The notes: generated by a model from the sequence alone, not told the origin. 64,000 bases of DNA from Neptuniibacter sp048548695 (GCF_048548695.1 NZ_JBLYIF010000009.1); one strand, 5' to 3'. Shown: positions 54,419-63,617, counted from the first letter of the stretch. Numbers and translations are program-made.

Positions 54419-55789
54419 TTACCCCTGTTTCAACGCTTCCAGCAACCGCAGGTGGATGCCTTCAAAACCGCCGTTGCTCATAATCACAATATGGCATGGA
54501 TCTGCGGCAGCTGCCTGAACATACTCAATAATGGACTGGGTCGAGGAGAATAAACGTGACGGGGCCCGGCTGGCCGAGACCACCTGTTCCAGCGACCAGT
54601 CCAACCCCTCTGGCTGGTACCAACACACTTCATCTGCATCAGCGACACAGGCCGCCAGTTCCGCCTGATGACTGCCAAGACGCATGGTATTGGAGCGGGG
54701 TTCAATCACAGCAATGACTTGTTCCCCTGCCACCCGCTGACGAATCCCTTGCAGAGTGGTTGCAATTGCGGTCGGATGATGAGCAAAGTCGTCATATACC
54801 TGCACGCCGCGAATCTCACCGAGCAACTCCATGCGCCGTTTCACACCGGCAAAGGCTGACAAGGCAGCAATGCCATGCTCAGGTGTAACACCAACATGAT
54901 GGGCAGCAGCAAGGGCAGCAAGGGCATTGTTGACATTGTGTTGACCGGTACATTGCCAACTCACCGCACCCTGCAACTCACCACGATAATACACACTGAA
55001 ATGACTACCATCTGCTTGCAACAAAACTGACTGCCAGTCAGCGGTCTGCCCTTGCGTATCTACAGTTACCTGTTCGCTCCAGCAACCCATCTGCAACACC
55101 TGCTCCAGCGCAGGCTGCCCGGTAGGCACGATCACCTGACCAGACGCAGGCAGAATACGCATCAAGTGGTGAAACTGACGCTGAATAGCCGCCAGATCAG
55201 GAAAGATATCCGCGTGATCATATTCCAGATTATTCAGGACCAATGTGCGCGGGTGGTAATGAACAAACTTGGAGCGTTTATCAAAGAATGCCGTATCGTA
55301 CTCATCCGCCTCAATGACAAAGAAAGGAGTCTCGCCCAAACGGGCAGATACAGAAAAATTCTGCGGCACGCCACCAATCAGAAAGCCTGGGGACATACCG
55401 GCATATTCCAGAATCCACGCCAACATCGTCGCGGTAGTGGTTTTGCCATGCGTGCCGGCCACCGCCAACACCCAACGATCTTGCAACAGGTGATCTGACA
55501 ACCACTGCGGCCCTGAAATATAAGGTAACCCTTTATCCAGGACATATTCCACAGCGGGATTCCCTCTGGACATAGCATTACCCACCACAACCAGGTCTGG
55601 GGCAGGATCCAGTTGAGACGGATCATAGCCCTGAATCAGCTCAATGCCCTGACTCTCCAGCTGAGTACTCATGGGCGGATAAACATTCTGATCTGATCCG
55701 GTTACGCGATGTCCTAAGGCTTTGGCCAGAATTGCCAGCGACCCCATAAAAGTGCCGCAGATGCCTAAAATATGGATATGCAAAACCAA
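54419..55789 (-). CDS. mpl: UDP-MurNAc:tripeptide ligase Mpl
   Basis: A 456-residue Mur ligase with the N-terminal Rossmann motif ILGICGTFMGSLA (Mpl-type, against GIGGxGM in MurC), ATP loop AGTHGKTTTATMLAW, YDTAFFDKRSKFVHY, and YDDFAHHPTAI. It re-attaches recycled tripeptide to UDP-MurNAc. It is usually found beside ubiX and fbp in this group. It is divergent from fbp. Confidence 0.95.
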   Translation of the reverse strand: MVLHIHILGICGTFMGSLAILAKALGHRVTGSDQNVYPPMSTQLESQGIELIQGYDPSQLDPAPDLVVVGNAMSRGNPAVEYVLDKGLPYISGPQWLSDHLLQDRWVLAVAGTHGKTTTATMLAWILEYAGMSPGFLIGGVPQNFSVSARLGETPFFVIEADEYDTAFFDKRSKFVHYHPRTLVLNNLEYDHADIFPDLAAIQRQFHHLMRILPASGQVIVPTGQPALEQVLQMGCWSEQVTVDTQGQTADWQSVLLQADGSHFSVYYRGELQGAVSWQCTGQHNVNNALAALAAAHHVGVTPEHGIAALSAFAGVKRRMELLGEIRGVQVYDDFAHHPTAIATTLQGIRQRVAGEQVIAVIEPRSNTMRLGSHQAELAACVADADEVCWYQPEGLDWSLEQVVSASRAPSRLFSSTQSIIEYVQAAAADPCHIVIMSNGGFEGIHLRLLEALKQG

Positions 55790-55984
55790 AACTCCTTACC
55801 CCGATTCATTTTCCAACAGCCCGCTTTGCAGTAGACATATTAGGATCGCAGGCATAATACCAGCTTTCCCTGAAGATACGGATAAATCGCCACTTTTAGC
55901 CCTGAAAACGATGCAATCACGGGGCGAATCCCGTAGAATTCGCAGCCAAATAGAAACCCCCGTAGCCGGAGCCGGAAACACCGC

Positions 55985-56983
55985 ATGTTACTCCTCAACC
56001 AGTACCTGAACCACCATGAAACCGAAGACAACCTCGTCGATCTTATCGACACCCTGATGCTCGCCTGCAAAGAGGTTGCTATTCAGCTACGCGAAGGTGA
56101 ACTGGCCGGTGTTCTCGGCTCCACCGAGAACACCAATGTGCAGGGCGAAACCCAGAAAAAAATGGACGTTATCGCCAACGACCTGCTAAAAAAATTCCTG
56201 CTGGATAACCCATTGGTTGCAGGGCTCGCCTCTGAAGAGGAAGATCATCCGGTCGCCGGAAACCCTAACGGCAAATACCTGGTGATCTTTGACCCGCTGG
56301 ACGGCTCATCCAATATTGATATCAATGTTTCGGTCGGTACGATTTTCTCCATTCTCGAACTTCCTGCAGGCAGCAATGGCGCAGATGAACAAGCCTACTT
56401 GCAAAAAGGTCGCAAGCAGGTTGCTGCCGGCTACGTCCTCTATGGCCAGTCCTCGGTACTGGCACTGACCACCGGACAAGGCGTTAACTTCTTCACATTG
56501 GCGCATACCGGTGACTTTATCCTGACCCGGGAAAATGTGCAGGTGCCGACGCAAACCAAAGAGTTCGCCGTCAACATGTCTAACCATCGTTTTTGGGAAG
56601 ACAGTATGCGCGACTACGTTGCCGATCTACTTAATGGTGCCGACGGCCCACGCGGCAAAAACTACAACATGCGCTGGATCGCTTCGATGGTCGCGGAAGT
56701 ACACCGGGTACTCACCCGTGGTGGTATCTTCACTTACCCCTGGGACCAGCGTGATCCGGAAAAACCCGGCAAGCTACGCCTGATGTACGAAGGCAACCCC
56801 ATGAGCATGCTGATTGAGCAGGCCGGCGGCATTGCCAGCACCTGTTACATCAACATCCTTGATCTGGAACCCAAGGAAATTCACCAACGCGTCTCCGTAG
56901 CACTAGGCTCTTCCGAAGAAGTCAATGCCCTGCTGCAGTACCATACAGATCCAACGGGTGTAGCCGCACGACTTAATAGCTGA
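55985..56983 (+). CDS. fbp: class I fructose-1,6-bisphosphatase
   Basis: A 332-residue FBPase with the metal-binding segment LVIFDPLDGSSNIDINVSVG, upstream Glu cluster SEEEDHP, and C-terminal sugar-phosphate motifs RLMYEGNPMSMLIEQAGG. It catalyses the irreversible step of gluconeogenesis. It stands opposite mpl with a ~195-bp gap for both promoters. Confidence 0.97.
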   Translation: MLLLNQYLNHHETEDNLVDLIDTLMLACKEVAIQLREGELAGVLGSTENTNVQGETQKKMDVIANDLLKKFLLDNPLVAGLASEEEDHPVAGNPNGKYLVIFDPLDGSSNIDINVSVGTIFSILELPAGSNGADEQAYLQKGRKQVAAGYVLYGQSSVLALTTGQGVNFFTLAHTGDFILTRENVQVPTQTKEFAVNMSNHRFWEDSMRDYVADLLNGADGPRGKNYNMRWIASMVAEVHRVLTRGGIFTYPWDQRDPEKPGKLRLMYEGNPMSMLIEQAGGIASTCYINILDLEPKEIHQRVSVALGSSEEVNALLQYHTDPTGVAARLNS

Positions 56984-57007
56984 TCACGGCTTCACCTCTA
57001 AGTAGTA

Positions 57008-57037
57008 TTCAACTGCCGGTTATAGCCTGTCTATAAT
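57008..57037 (+). promoter_or_regulatory. probable ppa promoter
   Basis: A perfect TATAAT (57032-57037) lies 47 bases before ppa, with TTCAAC 18 bases upstream (three of six -35 matches). The same region can form a stem (TGCCGGTTATAG with CTATAATCGGCA, one G-T pair), so it could also serve as the fbp terminator; a short T run follows. Confidence 0.5.
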
Positions 57038-57083
57038 CGGCATTTAGCAGATATAACCTTTAAACTCGAACAGGAAGGCAATC

Positions 57084-57620
57084 ATGGGCTTCGCACAAGT
57101 ACCTGCAGGTAAAGACCTGCCGAATGACATCTACGTGATCATCGAAATTCCAGCCGACAGCGATCCGGTAAAATACGAGATCGAGAAAGAGGAAGATGCC
57201 ATCTTTGTAGATCGCTTTATGGCAGCGCCTATGTTTTATCCGGCTAACTACGGTTATATCAACAACACACTGGCCGACGATGGCGATGCCGTTGACGTTT
57301 TGGTAGTAACGCCATACCCCGTTGTACCTGGCTCTGTTATCCGCTGCCGTCCAGTTGGCGTGCTGAACATGACCGATGAAGCCGGCGAAGATGCCAAGTT
57401 GGTTGCTGTTCCACACGACAAACTGAGCAAAGCTTATAAAGACGTGCAGGACGTTGATGACCTGCCACCATTGTTGCTTGCGCGCATCAAGCATTTCTTT
57501 GAGAACTATAAAGGTCTGGAAGAAGGCAAGTGGGTTAAAGTAGAAGGCTGGGATAACGCTGAAGCGGCCAAAGCTGCAATCATGGCAGGCGCCAAAGCTT
57601 ACGAAGCAGCCAATAAGTAA
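57084..57620 (+). CDS. ppa: family I inorganic pyrophosphatase
   Basis: A 178-residue soluble pyrophosphatase. The metal-binding Asp66, Asp68 and Asp71 lie in ADDGDAVDVLV; FMAAPMFYPANYGYI precedes them and RIKHFFENYKGLEEGKWV follows. AGGAAGG is placed well before the ATG. It removes PPi from biosynthetic reactions. It is followed by a strong terminator. Confidence 0.97.
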   Translation: MGFAQVPAGKDLPNDIYVIIEIPADSDPVKYEIEKEEDAIFVDRFMAAPMFYPANYGYINNTLADDGDAVDVLVVTPYPVVPGSVIRCRPVGVLNMTDEAGEDAKLVAVPHDKLSKAYKDVQDVDDLPPLLLARIKHFFENYKGLEEGKWVKVEGWDNAEAAKAAIMAGAKAYEAANK

Positions 57621-57644
57621 GCTGCCCATCACTTCATCATATCA

Positions 57645-57668
57645 AACCCCGCCCTGGCGGGGTTTTTT
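57645..57668 (+). terminator. ppa terminator
   Basis: AACCCCGCC and GGCGGGGTT form a 9-bp stem around CT, followed by TTTT. Directly after it is a run of eight C (57672-57679). Confidence 0.9.
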
Positions 57669-57892
57669 GTGCCCCCCCCTCCTTTGCAGACCATCTAAGC
57701 AACACGCAACTCAGACCAAGCCCCATCCTCAATCACATCAACGTTGAAACAATTAAAGCCAGTTTGTATTAGCTATTTTCAAGACGACTGACAGCAACTT
57801 AACCGAACAAAGAGCAAGGGCAGTCAGGCAAAATAAAATCATATATACTGCCATCAGCTGTCTCTGAGTCATTAAAATCAGGTTTAATAACA

Positions 57893-58336
57893 ATGAAGTT
57901 ACCTACACTTACCGCTCTCATTCTCGGCACAGTACTCAGCCTTCAGGCACATGCTGCTGGAACCAATTTTGAATTCATCTCTTACTATTTGAATTCATTT
58001 GCCAGTCGTGATGCCCCCGGGTTGTATAACCTGTTCCATTGGGATGGCGTTGAAACCAGCGTTCGCAAGGAAGTGGAAACCGAAGTACGCTCCAACTTTA
58101 AAGGCCAGCAGATTCGTCGCATCTATATTGATCCGGTGCGCAAAAACCTGCCTCACCCGACCTTTCAGGAAAACGGCAAACAGTACGAACTGAATCTGAA
58201 GCCAACCGGCCAGCTCTATATCGTGTATATGGACAAGACAGGAAAAACCAATACCGCCAAAATGTATGTTGGCGAACACAATGGCCAGATCAAAATCGGT
58301 AGCTTACGTCCGACAACATCTACTGCGGCAAAATAA
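57893..58336 (+). CDS. secreted protein of unknown function
   Basis: A 147-residue protein with a clear signal peptide (TALILGTVLSLQAHA, cut before AGTNF) and a mature part of ~127 residues containing FISYYLNSFASRDAPGLYNL, RRIYIDPVRKNL, then beta-rich KQYELNLKPTGQLYIVY and AKMYVGEHNGQIKIG. It looks like a small periplasmic alpha-plus-beta domain. No Cys in the mature part. I do not recognise the family. Its end overlaps the convergent gene by 17 bp. Confidence 0.75.
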   Translation: MKLPTLTALILGTVLSLQAHAAGTNFEFISYYLNSFASRDAPGLYNLFHWDGVETSVRKEVETEVRSNFKGQQIRRIYIDPVRKNLPHPTFQENGKQYELNLKPTGQLYIVYMDKTGKTNTAKMYVGEHNGQIKIGSLRPTTSTAAK

Positions 58337-58835
58337 GCAGCTGCTGCCGTAACCACAGCTCCCAATCATCCAGCTGCGGCTGAGCCAACCGATCCGGCTC
58401 AGCCGCTCGCTGTTCTTCCCAATGCGCCTCAAGACCGGCCTTGGCAGCAGCACGCTGCTCAGCAATAACGGCAAACAATTGCCGCAACACCGCTGCCTGG
58501 TCTAATAAAGCATCCATTTTCGTCTCTGCACCACTGCTACCCTTAACCCTAAAGGGTTGGACAAGGTAGTCCTCATCGCTGGTGTTGTGCTCAGCAGTTT
58601 CTGTCAGGCCATGCCGCATTAAATAATCCAAAAAATCTCTGATCAACGCCTGCTTATTCGCCTGCGCTGCGAGCAAAACCTGTTCTGAATGATTGATTTT
58701 ATGCGTATTTTGCAGATTAACGTCAGCAGCGAACAGCTTCAAATGCTGGAGAAATTCATCATTACCAGCAGCCAAACCCTGACCTGAAGGCACAACCTGT
58801 TCTTGATTTGATAACAACTGAACGGAGAAAGGCAT
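58320..58835 (-). CDS. helical protein of unknown function
   Basis: About 171 residues, mostly amphipathic helix and Gln/Ala-rich (VLLAAQANKQALIRDFLDYL, LDQAAVLRQLFAVIAEQRAA), with a Trp-rich C terminus (LDDWELWLRQQLLILPQ). No signal peptide or membrane helix. The ATG at 58835 has AGGA seven bases upstream; the frame is open to a GTG at 58850. I do not recognise it. Its 3' end overlaps the secreted protein gene. Confidence 0.65.
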   Translation of the reverse strand: MPFSVQLLSNQEQVVPSGQGLAAGNDEFLQHLKLFAADVNLQNTHKINHSEQVLLAAQANKQALIRDFLDYLMRHGLTETAEHNTSDEDYLVQPFRVKGSSGAETKMDALLDQAAVLRQLFAVIAEQRAAAKAGLEAHWEEQRAAEPDRLAQPQLDDWELWLRQQLLILPQ

Positions 58836-59021
58836 CATGAGTTCCTGCACTGAGCATTGGTTGTTTATTACTCAAAAAGCAACAATCAGACCAGCTTGCC
58901 TAGCAGTACACTTCAGCATGAAAAAAAATAAAGAAGTTTTTAATAAAGAGGTAAAAAAATTGTTTTCCCAAACGGGGTTTTCAACCTAAAATCAAAACTC
59001 CTGTAACAACTTGGATGCCAC

Positions 59022-59138
59022 ATGGCTGAAGTGATTATTTTAGCAATCAGCGTTCCGCTGGTGATTCTTTGGGTAATGAGCTTACGCAAGCCCGAAGACG
59101 CCCTGGCGGAGCTGCAGAATGAATCTGCCGAACGCTGA
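59022..59138 (+). CDS. probable 38-residue single-span membrane peptide
   Basis: ATG at 59022 opens a 38-codon frame ending in TGA. Residues ~4-20 are a membrane helix (VIILAISVPLVILWVMSL), then a basic border (RKP) and an acidic tail (EDALAELQNESAER), the layout of many real small membrane proteins with the tail in the cytosol. There is only a weak SD (TGGA). It lies between the unknown helical protein and parA, where no other gene fits. Function is unknown. Confidence 0.5.
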   Translation: MAEVIILAISVPLVILWVMSLRKPEDALAELQNESAER

Positions 59139-59147
59139 CCAACGCCC

Positions 59148-59915
59148 TCAGGACAATTCCTGGAACAGCTCAACAAACTGCTCAGTCAGTTTGTGCTTAG
59201 GCGCTAGATGAATTAACGGGCAGGTAACATCATGCGATTCACGCATTTTCACCGATGCTGAAATACGCGTATTCAATACCGGCAGTTCATCCGCTAACAA
59301 TTCTTCCACAATCCGTTGCGGCAAACTCGCTCTAGGCTGGAACTGATTCACCACAATCCCCTCTACCTGCAACTGATCATTATGATCTTCGCGTGTTTCA
59401 TGAACATTGGCCAGTAGACTGTAGAGTGCCTGCCTGGCGAACTCATCACAATCAAACGGGATCAAGCAGCGATCAGCCGACACCAAAGCTGAGAGCGTAT
59501 AGAAATTAAAGGCCGGCGGGGTATCAATATAAATAGCCGGATACTCCGCTGATAGTGACTCAAGCGTATCCCGCAGCTTATAAATTTTGTGTTTAGCTTC
59601 TAGCTTTGACTGCAAGTCACCCAGGTTGGGACTGGACGGCATGACTGAAAGATTTTCAAACGGTGTTGGGTGAATATAACTTTCCGGCCCCAAGGGCTTT
59701 ATTTGAAAGCTCAACACAGACTCGAAGTAATCCCGAATATCCGGTTTCACATCCAGATAATCTTCGCCCAACAGGTAGTGGCTGGAGTTGCATTGAGGGT
59801 CCAGATCGACCACCAACGTTTTGATACCACGGGAGGCGCTGATAGCTGCCAGATTCACTGCGATACTGGACTTACCGACACCGCCTTTCTGGTTGAACAC
59901 TACCCGCTTCACCAT
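59148..59915 (-). CDS. orphan ParA-family ATPase
   Basis: A 255-residue deviant-Walker ATPase: KGGVGKSS at 10-17, VVDLDPQCNSSHYLLG (Walker A'), IYIDTPPAFNFYTLSAL (Walker B) and a C-terminal helix. GAGG lies six bases before the ATG. It is close to Soj/ParA proteins but no ParB is adjacent, so it is not a standard partition operon; orphan ParAs place chemoreceptors, flagella or other cargo. The chromosomal parAB pair is expected elsewhere. The cargo is unknown. Confidence 0.88.
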   Translation of the reverse strand: MVKRVVFNQKGGVGKSSIAVNLAAISASRGIKTLVVDLDPQCNSSHYLLGEDYLDVKPDIRDYFESVLSFQIKPLGPESYIHPTPFENLSVMPSSPNLGDLQSKLEAKHKIYKLRDTLESLSAEYPAIYIDTPPAFNFYTLSALVSADRCLIPFDCDEFARQALYSLLANVHETREDHNDQLQVEGIVVNQFQPRASLPQRIVEELLADELPVLNTRISASVKMRESHDVTCPLIHLAPKHKLTEQFVELFQELS

Positions 59916-60228
59916 GACGCACCTCGTTATTTATTATGAAACATAAAATCAGACTTATTGCATCGCAATATCCCTAATTATGCTGAGAACGTCAATCATT
60001 TTGACGCTAAATTCCGTCACAAGTAGCACTTTGCGTCATTTTCCATCGGCTACCGCTTTTTTGCCCCAAAAGCTCACTTTTTAATCCGCTAGATTCCTGA
60101 TATGGAGTCTATTTTCGTTAAAATTGAGGCTAAACTGCAAAAAACTGCTAACTTATAGACAAGTCACACCAAGTTGCGGCAAACTATGGCCACTGTTGAA
60201 TCAAAACGCCGATTTTTTGAGAGAAAAC
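59916..60228. other. parA-aroQ divergent intergenic region with clustered TGACG motifs
   Basis: No gene is seen. The region holds the palindrome CGTCAA-TCATT-TTGACG (59990-60006) and two further CGTCA copies (60015-60019 and 60034-60038), four TGACG-type pentamers in 49 bp. They look like an operator between the two divergent promoters; the binding protein is unknown. Confidence 0.5.
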
Positions 60229-60666
60229 ATGGCAAAGATCCTGCTATTGAACGGGCCAAATCTGAATTTGCTGGGTAAGCGTGAGCCGGACATATACGGC
60301 CGCGAGACACTGGCCGATATTTGTGATGCCCTGTCGGTTCAGGCTAAAGCATCTGGCCATGATTTGCTGCATTTGCAAAGTAATGCCGAGGCAGCCCTGC
60401 TGGAACGGATCCACGCAGCTCAGGAAGAAGGTGTGGCGTTCATTATTATCAACCCTGCTGCACTCACCCACACCAGCATCGCACTGCGCGACGCATTACT
60501 GGGTGTGAATATCCCATTTATCGAAGTGCACTTATCCAATGTCCACGCCCGTGAAGACTTCAGACAGCATTCTTATCTGTCGGATGTTGCCATCGGCGTG
60601 ATCTGCGGATTTGGCGCAGAGGGTTACACATTTGCACTTCAGGCGGCCATCAGCCGACTGAAATAA
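60229..60666 (+). CDS. aroQ: type II 3-dehydroquinate dehydratase
   Basis: A 145-residue AroQ: LLLNGPNLNLLGKREPDIYG with the catalytic Tyr in the flexible loop, INPAALTHTSIALRDALLG and IEVHLSNVHARE with the catalytic His. It dehydrates 3-dehydroquinate in the shikimate pathway. The ATG at 60229 matches the family start; the frame is open upstream to 60124 without support. It precedes accBC, its common neighbour in this class. Confidence 0.96.
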   Translation: MAKILLLNGPNLNLLGKREPDIYGRETLADICDALSVQAKASGHDLLHLQSNAEAALLERIHAAQEEGVAFIIINPAALTHTSIALRDALLGVNIPFIEVHLSNVHAREDFRQHSYLSDVAIGVICGFGAEGYTFALQAAISRLK

Positions 60667-60698
60667 GCTTATCTATCTGTTTTGAGAGATTGTTATCC

Positions 60699-61148
60699 AT
60701 GGATATCCGTAAAGTTAAAAAACTGATCGAACTCTTGGAAGAGTCCAATATCAATGAAATCGAAATCAAAGAAGGTGAAGAGTCGGTTCGCATCAGCCGC
60801 GGTTCATCCGTTATCGCAGCCCCTGCAGCACCAGCACCCGTAGCGGCAGTACCTGCTGCTGCCCCTGCTGCTGCCCCTGCTGCAGAAGCCGCACCAGCGG
60901 CACCGGAAGTTTCGGGACACGTTGTCAAATCACCCATGGTAGGGACTTTTTACGGCTCACCATCTCCTAGCTCACCATCATTTGTTGAAGTTGGCCAGAG
61001 CATTAAAGCGGGTGATGTTATCTGCATAATCGAAGCCATGAAGATGATGAATCAGATCGAAGCTGATAAGTCCGGTGTTATTGAAGCCATTCTGGCAGAA
61101 GACGGTCAGCCGGTAGAGTTCGACCAGCCTCTGGTTACTATCGTTTAA
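60699..61148 (+). CDS. accB: biotin carboxyl carrier protein of acetyl-CoA carboxylase
   Basis: A 149-residue BCCP. The N-terminal IRKVKKLIELLEES is followed by an Ala/Pro linker (about 38-70) and a C-terminal biotinyl domain with Lys115 in EAMKMMNQ. It carries CO2 from AccC to the carboxyltransferase. The ATG at 60699 matches the family. It is followed by accC after 36 bp. Confidence 0.97.
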   Translation: MDIRKVKKLIELLEESNINEIEIKEGEESVRISRGSSVIAAPAAPAPVAAVPAAAPAAAPAAEAAPAAPEVSGHVVKSPMVGTFYGSPSPSSPSFVEVGQSIKAGDVICIIEAMKMMNQIEADKSGVIEAILAEDGQPVEFDQPLVTIV

Positions 61149-61184
61149 GCAAGTTCACCCAGCTATAGCAAGGATTATCTGCCC

Positions 61185-62525
61185 ATGCTTGATAAAGTCG
61201 TCATTGCTAACCGAGGTGAAATTGCGCTGCGCATCCTGCGTGCCTGCAAAGAACTTGGCATTAAAACTGTTGCCATCCATTCTCAGGCAGACCGCGATCT
61301 GATGCATGTACGCCTGGCCGATGAAGCTGTTTGCATCGGCCCTGCGCCTTCACCTAAAAGTTACCTTAACATTCCATCCATTATTAGCGCCGCGGAAGTA
61401 ACCGATGCCGTGGGTATTCACCCAGGTTACGGTTTTCTAGCAGAGAACGCTGACTTCGCCGAACAGGTCGAACGCTCAGGCTTCGTATTTATCGGTCCTA
61501 AAGCTGACACTATCCGCCTGATGGGCGACAAGGTTTCGGCCATTGAGGCGATGAAAGCCGCTGGGGTTCCTACGGTACCAGGATCTGATGGCGCACTGCC
61601 TGATGATAACGACATCATCTACAAGACTGCTGCCCGTATCGGTTACCCGGTGATCATCAAAGCTGCTGCCGGTGGCGGCGGACGTGGTATGCGCGTAGTG
61701 CACTCAGAAGCCTCGCTGTTAAACTCCATCCATGTCACTAAATCTGAAGCCGCCGCAGCATTTGGCGACGACACCGTGTACATGGAAAAATACCTGGAGA
61801 ACCCACGCCACGTAGAAGTTCAGGTACTGGCCGACGGCCAGGGCAATGCCATCCATCTGTATGATCGTGATTGCTCCATGCAACGCCGTCACCAGAAAGT
61901 GGTTGAGGAAGCGCCTGCGCCAATGCTGGATCCGGATGCACGCGCCAAGGTATTGAAAGCCTGTGTCGATGCCTGCATCGAAATTGGTTATCGCGGTGCA
62001 GGTACTTTTGAGTTCCTGTACGAAGACGGTGGCTTCTATTTCATCGAAATGAACACCCGGGTTCAGGTAGAGCACCCTGTCACCGAGATGATTACCGGTG
62101 TTGATATCGTGAAAGAACAGCTGCGCATTGCCTCCGGCATGCCGTTATCTTTCAAACAGGAAGATATCAAGGTACAGGGACATGCATTCGAATGCCGGAT
62201 TAACGCAGAAGACTCCAAAACCTTCCTGCCTAGCCCAGGCACAATCAAACATTTCCATGCGCCAGGTGGTAACGGTATCCGGGTGGACTCGCATATCTAT
62301 AGCGGCTACACCGTACCTCCGCACTACGACTCGCTAATTGCCAAGCTGATTACTCATGCCGAAGATCGCGAGACAGCCCTGACCCGCATGCGTAATGCGC
62401 TGGAAGAGATGGTCATTGATGGCATCCGTTCCAACATTGCCCTGCAACAGCAGATAGTGAAAGACAGCCGCTTCCAGCAAGGCGGTGTCAACATTCACTA
62501 CCTTGAGAAAAAACTGGGCTTATAA
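61185..62525 (+). CDS. accC: biotin carboxylase of acetyl-CoA carboxylase
   Basis: A 446-residue ATP-grasp enzyme: IANRGEIALRILRACKELGI, the glycine-rich lid KAAAGGGGRGMRVVHS, biotin/bicarbonate motif FYFIEMNTRVQVEHPVTEM and GHAFECRINAED. It carboxylates the biotin of AccB, the first committed step of fatty acid synthesis. A strong terminator follows. Confidence 0.98.
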   Translation: MLDKVVIANRGEIALRILRACKELGIKTVAIHSQADRDLMHVRLADEAVCIGPAPSPKSYLNIPSIISAAEVTDAVGIHPGYGFLAENADFAEQVERSGFVFIGPKADTIRLMGDKVSAIEAMKAAGVPTVPGSDGALPDDNDIIYKTAARIGYPVIIKAAAGGGGRGMRVVHSEASLLNSIHVTKSEAAAAFGDDTVYMEKYLENPRHVEVQVLADGQGNAIHLYDRDCSMQRRHQKVVEEAPAPMLDPDARAKVLKACVDACIEIGYRGAGTFEFLYEDGGFYFIEMNTRVQVEHPVTEMITGVDIVKEQLRIASGMPLSFKQEDIKVQGHAFECRINAEDSKTFLPSPGTIKHFHAPGGNGIRVDSHIYSGYTVPPHYDSLIAKLITHAEDRETALTRMRNALEEMVIDGIRSNIALQQQIVKDSRFQQGGVNIHYLEKKLGL

Positions 62526-62543
62526 CGCCAGCCTGCCTCTCAC

Positions 62544-62573
62544 AAAAAAGCCGGTCATTTGATCGGCTTTTTT
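62544..62573 (+). terminator. accBC terminator
   Basis: AAAAAAGCCGGTC pairs with GATCGGCTTTTTT (one G-T pair) around an ATTT loop, giving a stem with A and T runs that may act in both directions. Confidence 0.9.
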
Positions 62574-62717
62574 GTGGTTTGTTATACCTGCGCTTTCCTG
62601 ACTCAACAAACACAGGTTACAAAACCCTATACTGCTCAATCAGCATAGATTCAGCCGCCTTAACATGCTGTAATCCAAGCTGTGATATCTATCTTGTTTT
62701 TGTTGTAGTGGAAGCCT

Positions 62718-63617
62718 ATGTCCTGGTTACAGATTAAAATTGAAATTCACCCCGACCAAGCAGAAATATTCGAAGACCTCCTGCTCAGTGCCGGCTGCGC
62801 TGCGGTAACACTTCAAGACAGTGGCGATCAGCCAATTTTTGAACCAGAACTGGGCACAACACCGCTATGGCAATCCACCACCATCACGGGGCTGTTTAGC
62901 GCTGAACATAATCTAGAAATGACGCTGGATTACATCAATAAAGCACAACAACAACTGCTCCCCAACCAACCTGCCGCCAAAGTGAAAGCCGAAATTCTGG
63001 AAGATAAAGACTGGGTGCGCGCATGGATGGATGAATATCACCCAATGCAATTTGGTCAACGACTATGGATCTGCCCCAGTTGGTGCGATGTGCCCGATCC
63101 TGATGCAGTGAACCTTATGCTTGATCCCGGACTGGCATTTGGCACCGGCACCCACCCTACCACAGCACTCTGTCTGGAATGGCTGGACAGCCAGCCATTA
63201 GATGGCAAGGCGGTAATTGATTTTGGGTGCGGTTCCGGCATTTTGGGTATAGCCGCATTACTGTTAGGCGCGCAGCAGGCAACTGGCATCGATATTGACC
63301 CTCAGGCACTGCAGGCCAGTCGCGACAATGTGCAGCGCAACCAAGTAGATGCTTCCCGTTTTCAGGTATTCCTGCCTGACGATGCGCCACCATTACAAGC
63401 GGATGCATTGGTCGCCAACATACTAGCCGGCCCCTTAGTCAGTCTGGCAGCAACGCTTGCTGAGCAGGTAAAACCCGAAGGGCTGCTGTGCCTGTCCGGC
63501 CTACTGGCACACCAGGACAACGAGCTTCGAGCAGCCTATGCACCCTGGTTTGAGCTTGAGCCCACCGCTACAAAAGAGGGCTGGATTCGCATCACGGGCC
63601 GGCGTAAGACTGTTTAA
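62718..63617 (+). CDS. prmA: ribosomal protein L11 methyltransferase
   Basis: A 299-residue PrmA. The N-terminal substrate-recognition domain (about 1-60) is followed by a linker and a SAM-binding domain with DPGLAFGTGTHPTTALCLEW, VIDFGCGSGILGIAALLLG and VANILAGPLVSLA. It trimethylates L11. The next gene begins 14 bases downstream, the usual prmA-DUF3426 order. Confidence 0.97.
   Translation: MSWLQIKIEIHPDQAEIFEDLLLSAGCAAVTLQDSGDQPIFEPELGTTPLWQSTTITGLFSAEHNLEMTLDYINKAQQQLLPNQPAAKVKAEILEDKDWVRAWMDEYHPMQFGQRLWICPSWCDVPDPDAVNLMLDPGLAFGTGTHPTTALCLEWLDSQPLDGKAVIDFGCGSGILGIAALLLGAQQATGIDIDPQALQASRDNVQRNQVDASRFQVFLPDDAPPLQADALVANILAGPLVSLAATLAEQVKPEGLLCLSGLLAHQDNELRAAYAPWFELEPTATKEGWIRITGRRKTV

Noticed and set aside
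57672..57679. Run of eight C after the ppa terminator.
   Set aside because: Intergenic and downstream of a terminator, so no clear effect on a gene.
58918..58989. A 23-codon Lys-rich frame (MKKNKEVFNKEVKKLF...) upstream of the 38-residue peptide.
   Set aside because: Very short, no ribosome site, and AT-rich sequence makes it likely by chance; it probably overlaps a promoter.
59148..59915. Plasmid or integrated-element origin suggested by the ParA gene.
   Set aside because: No ParB, replication gene, integrase or att repeat nearby, and the flanks are core genes.
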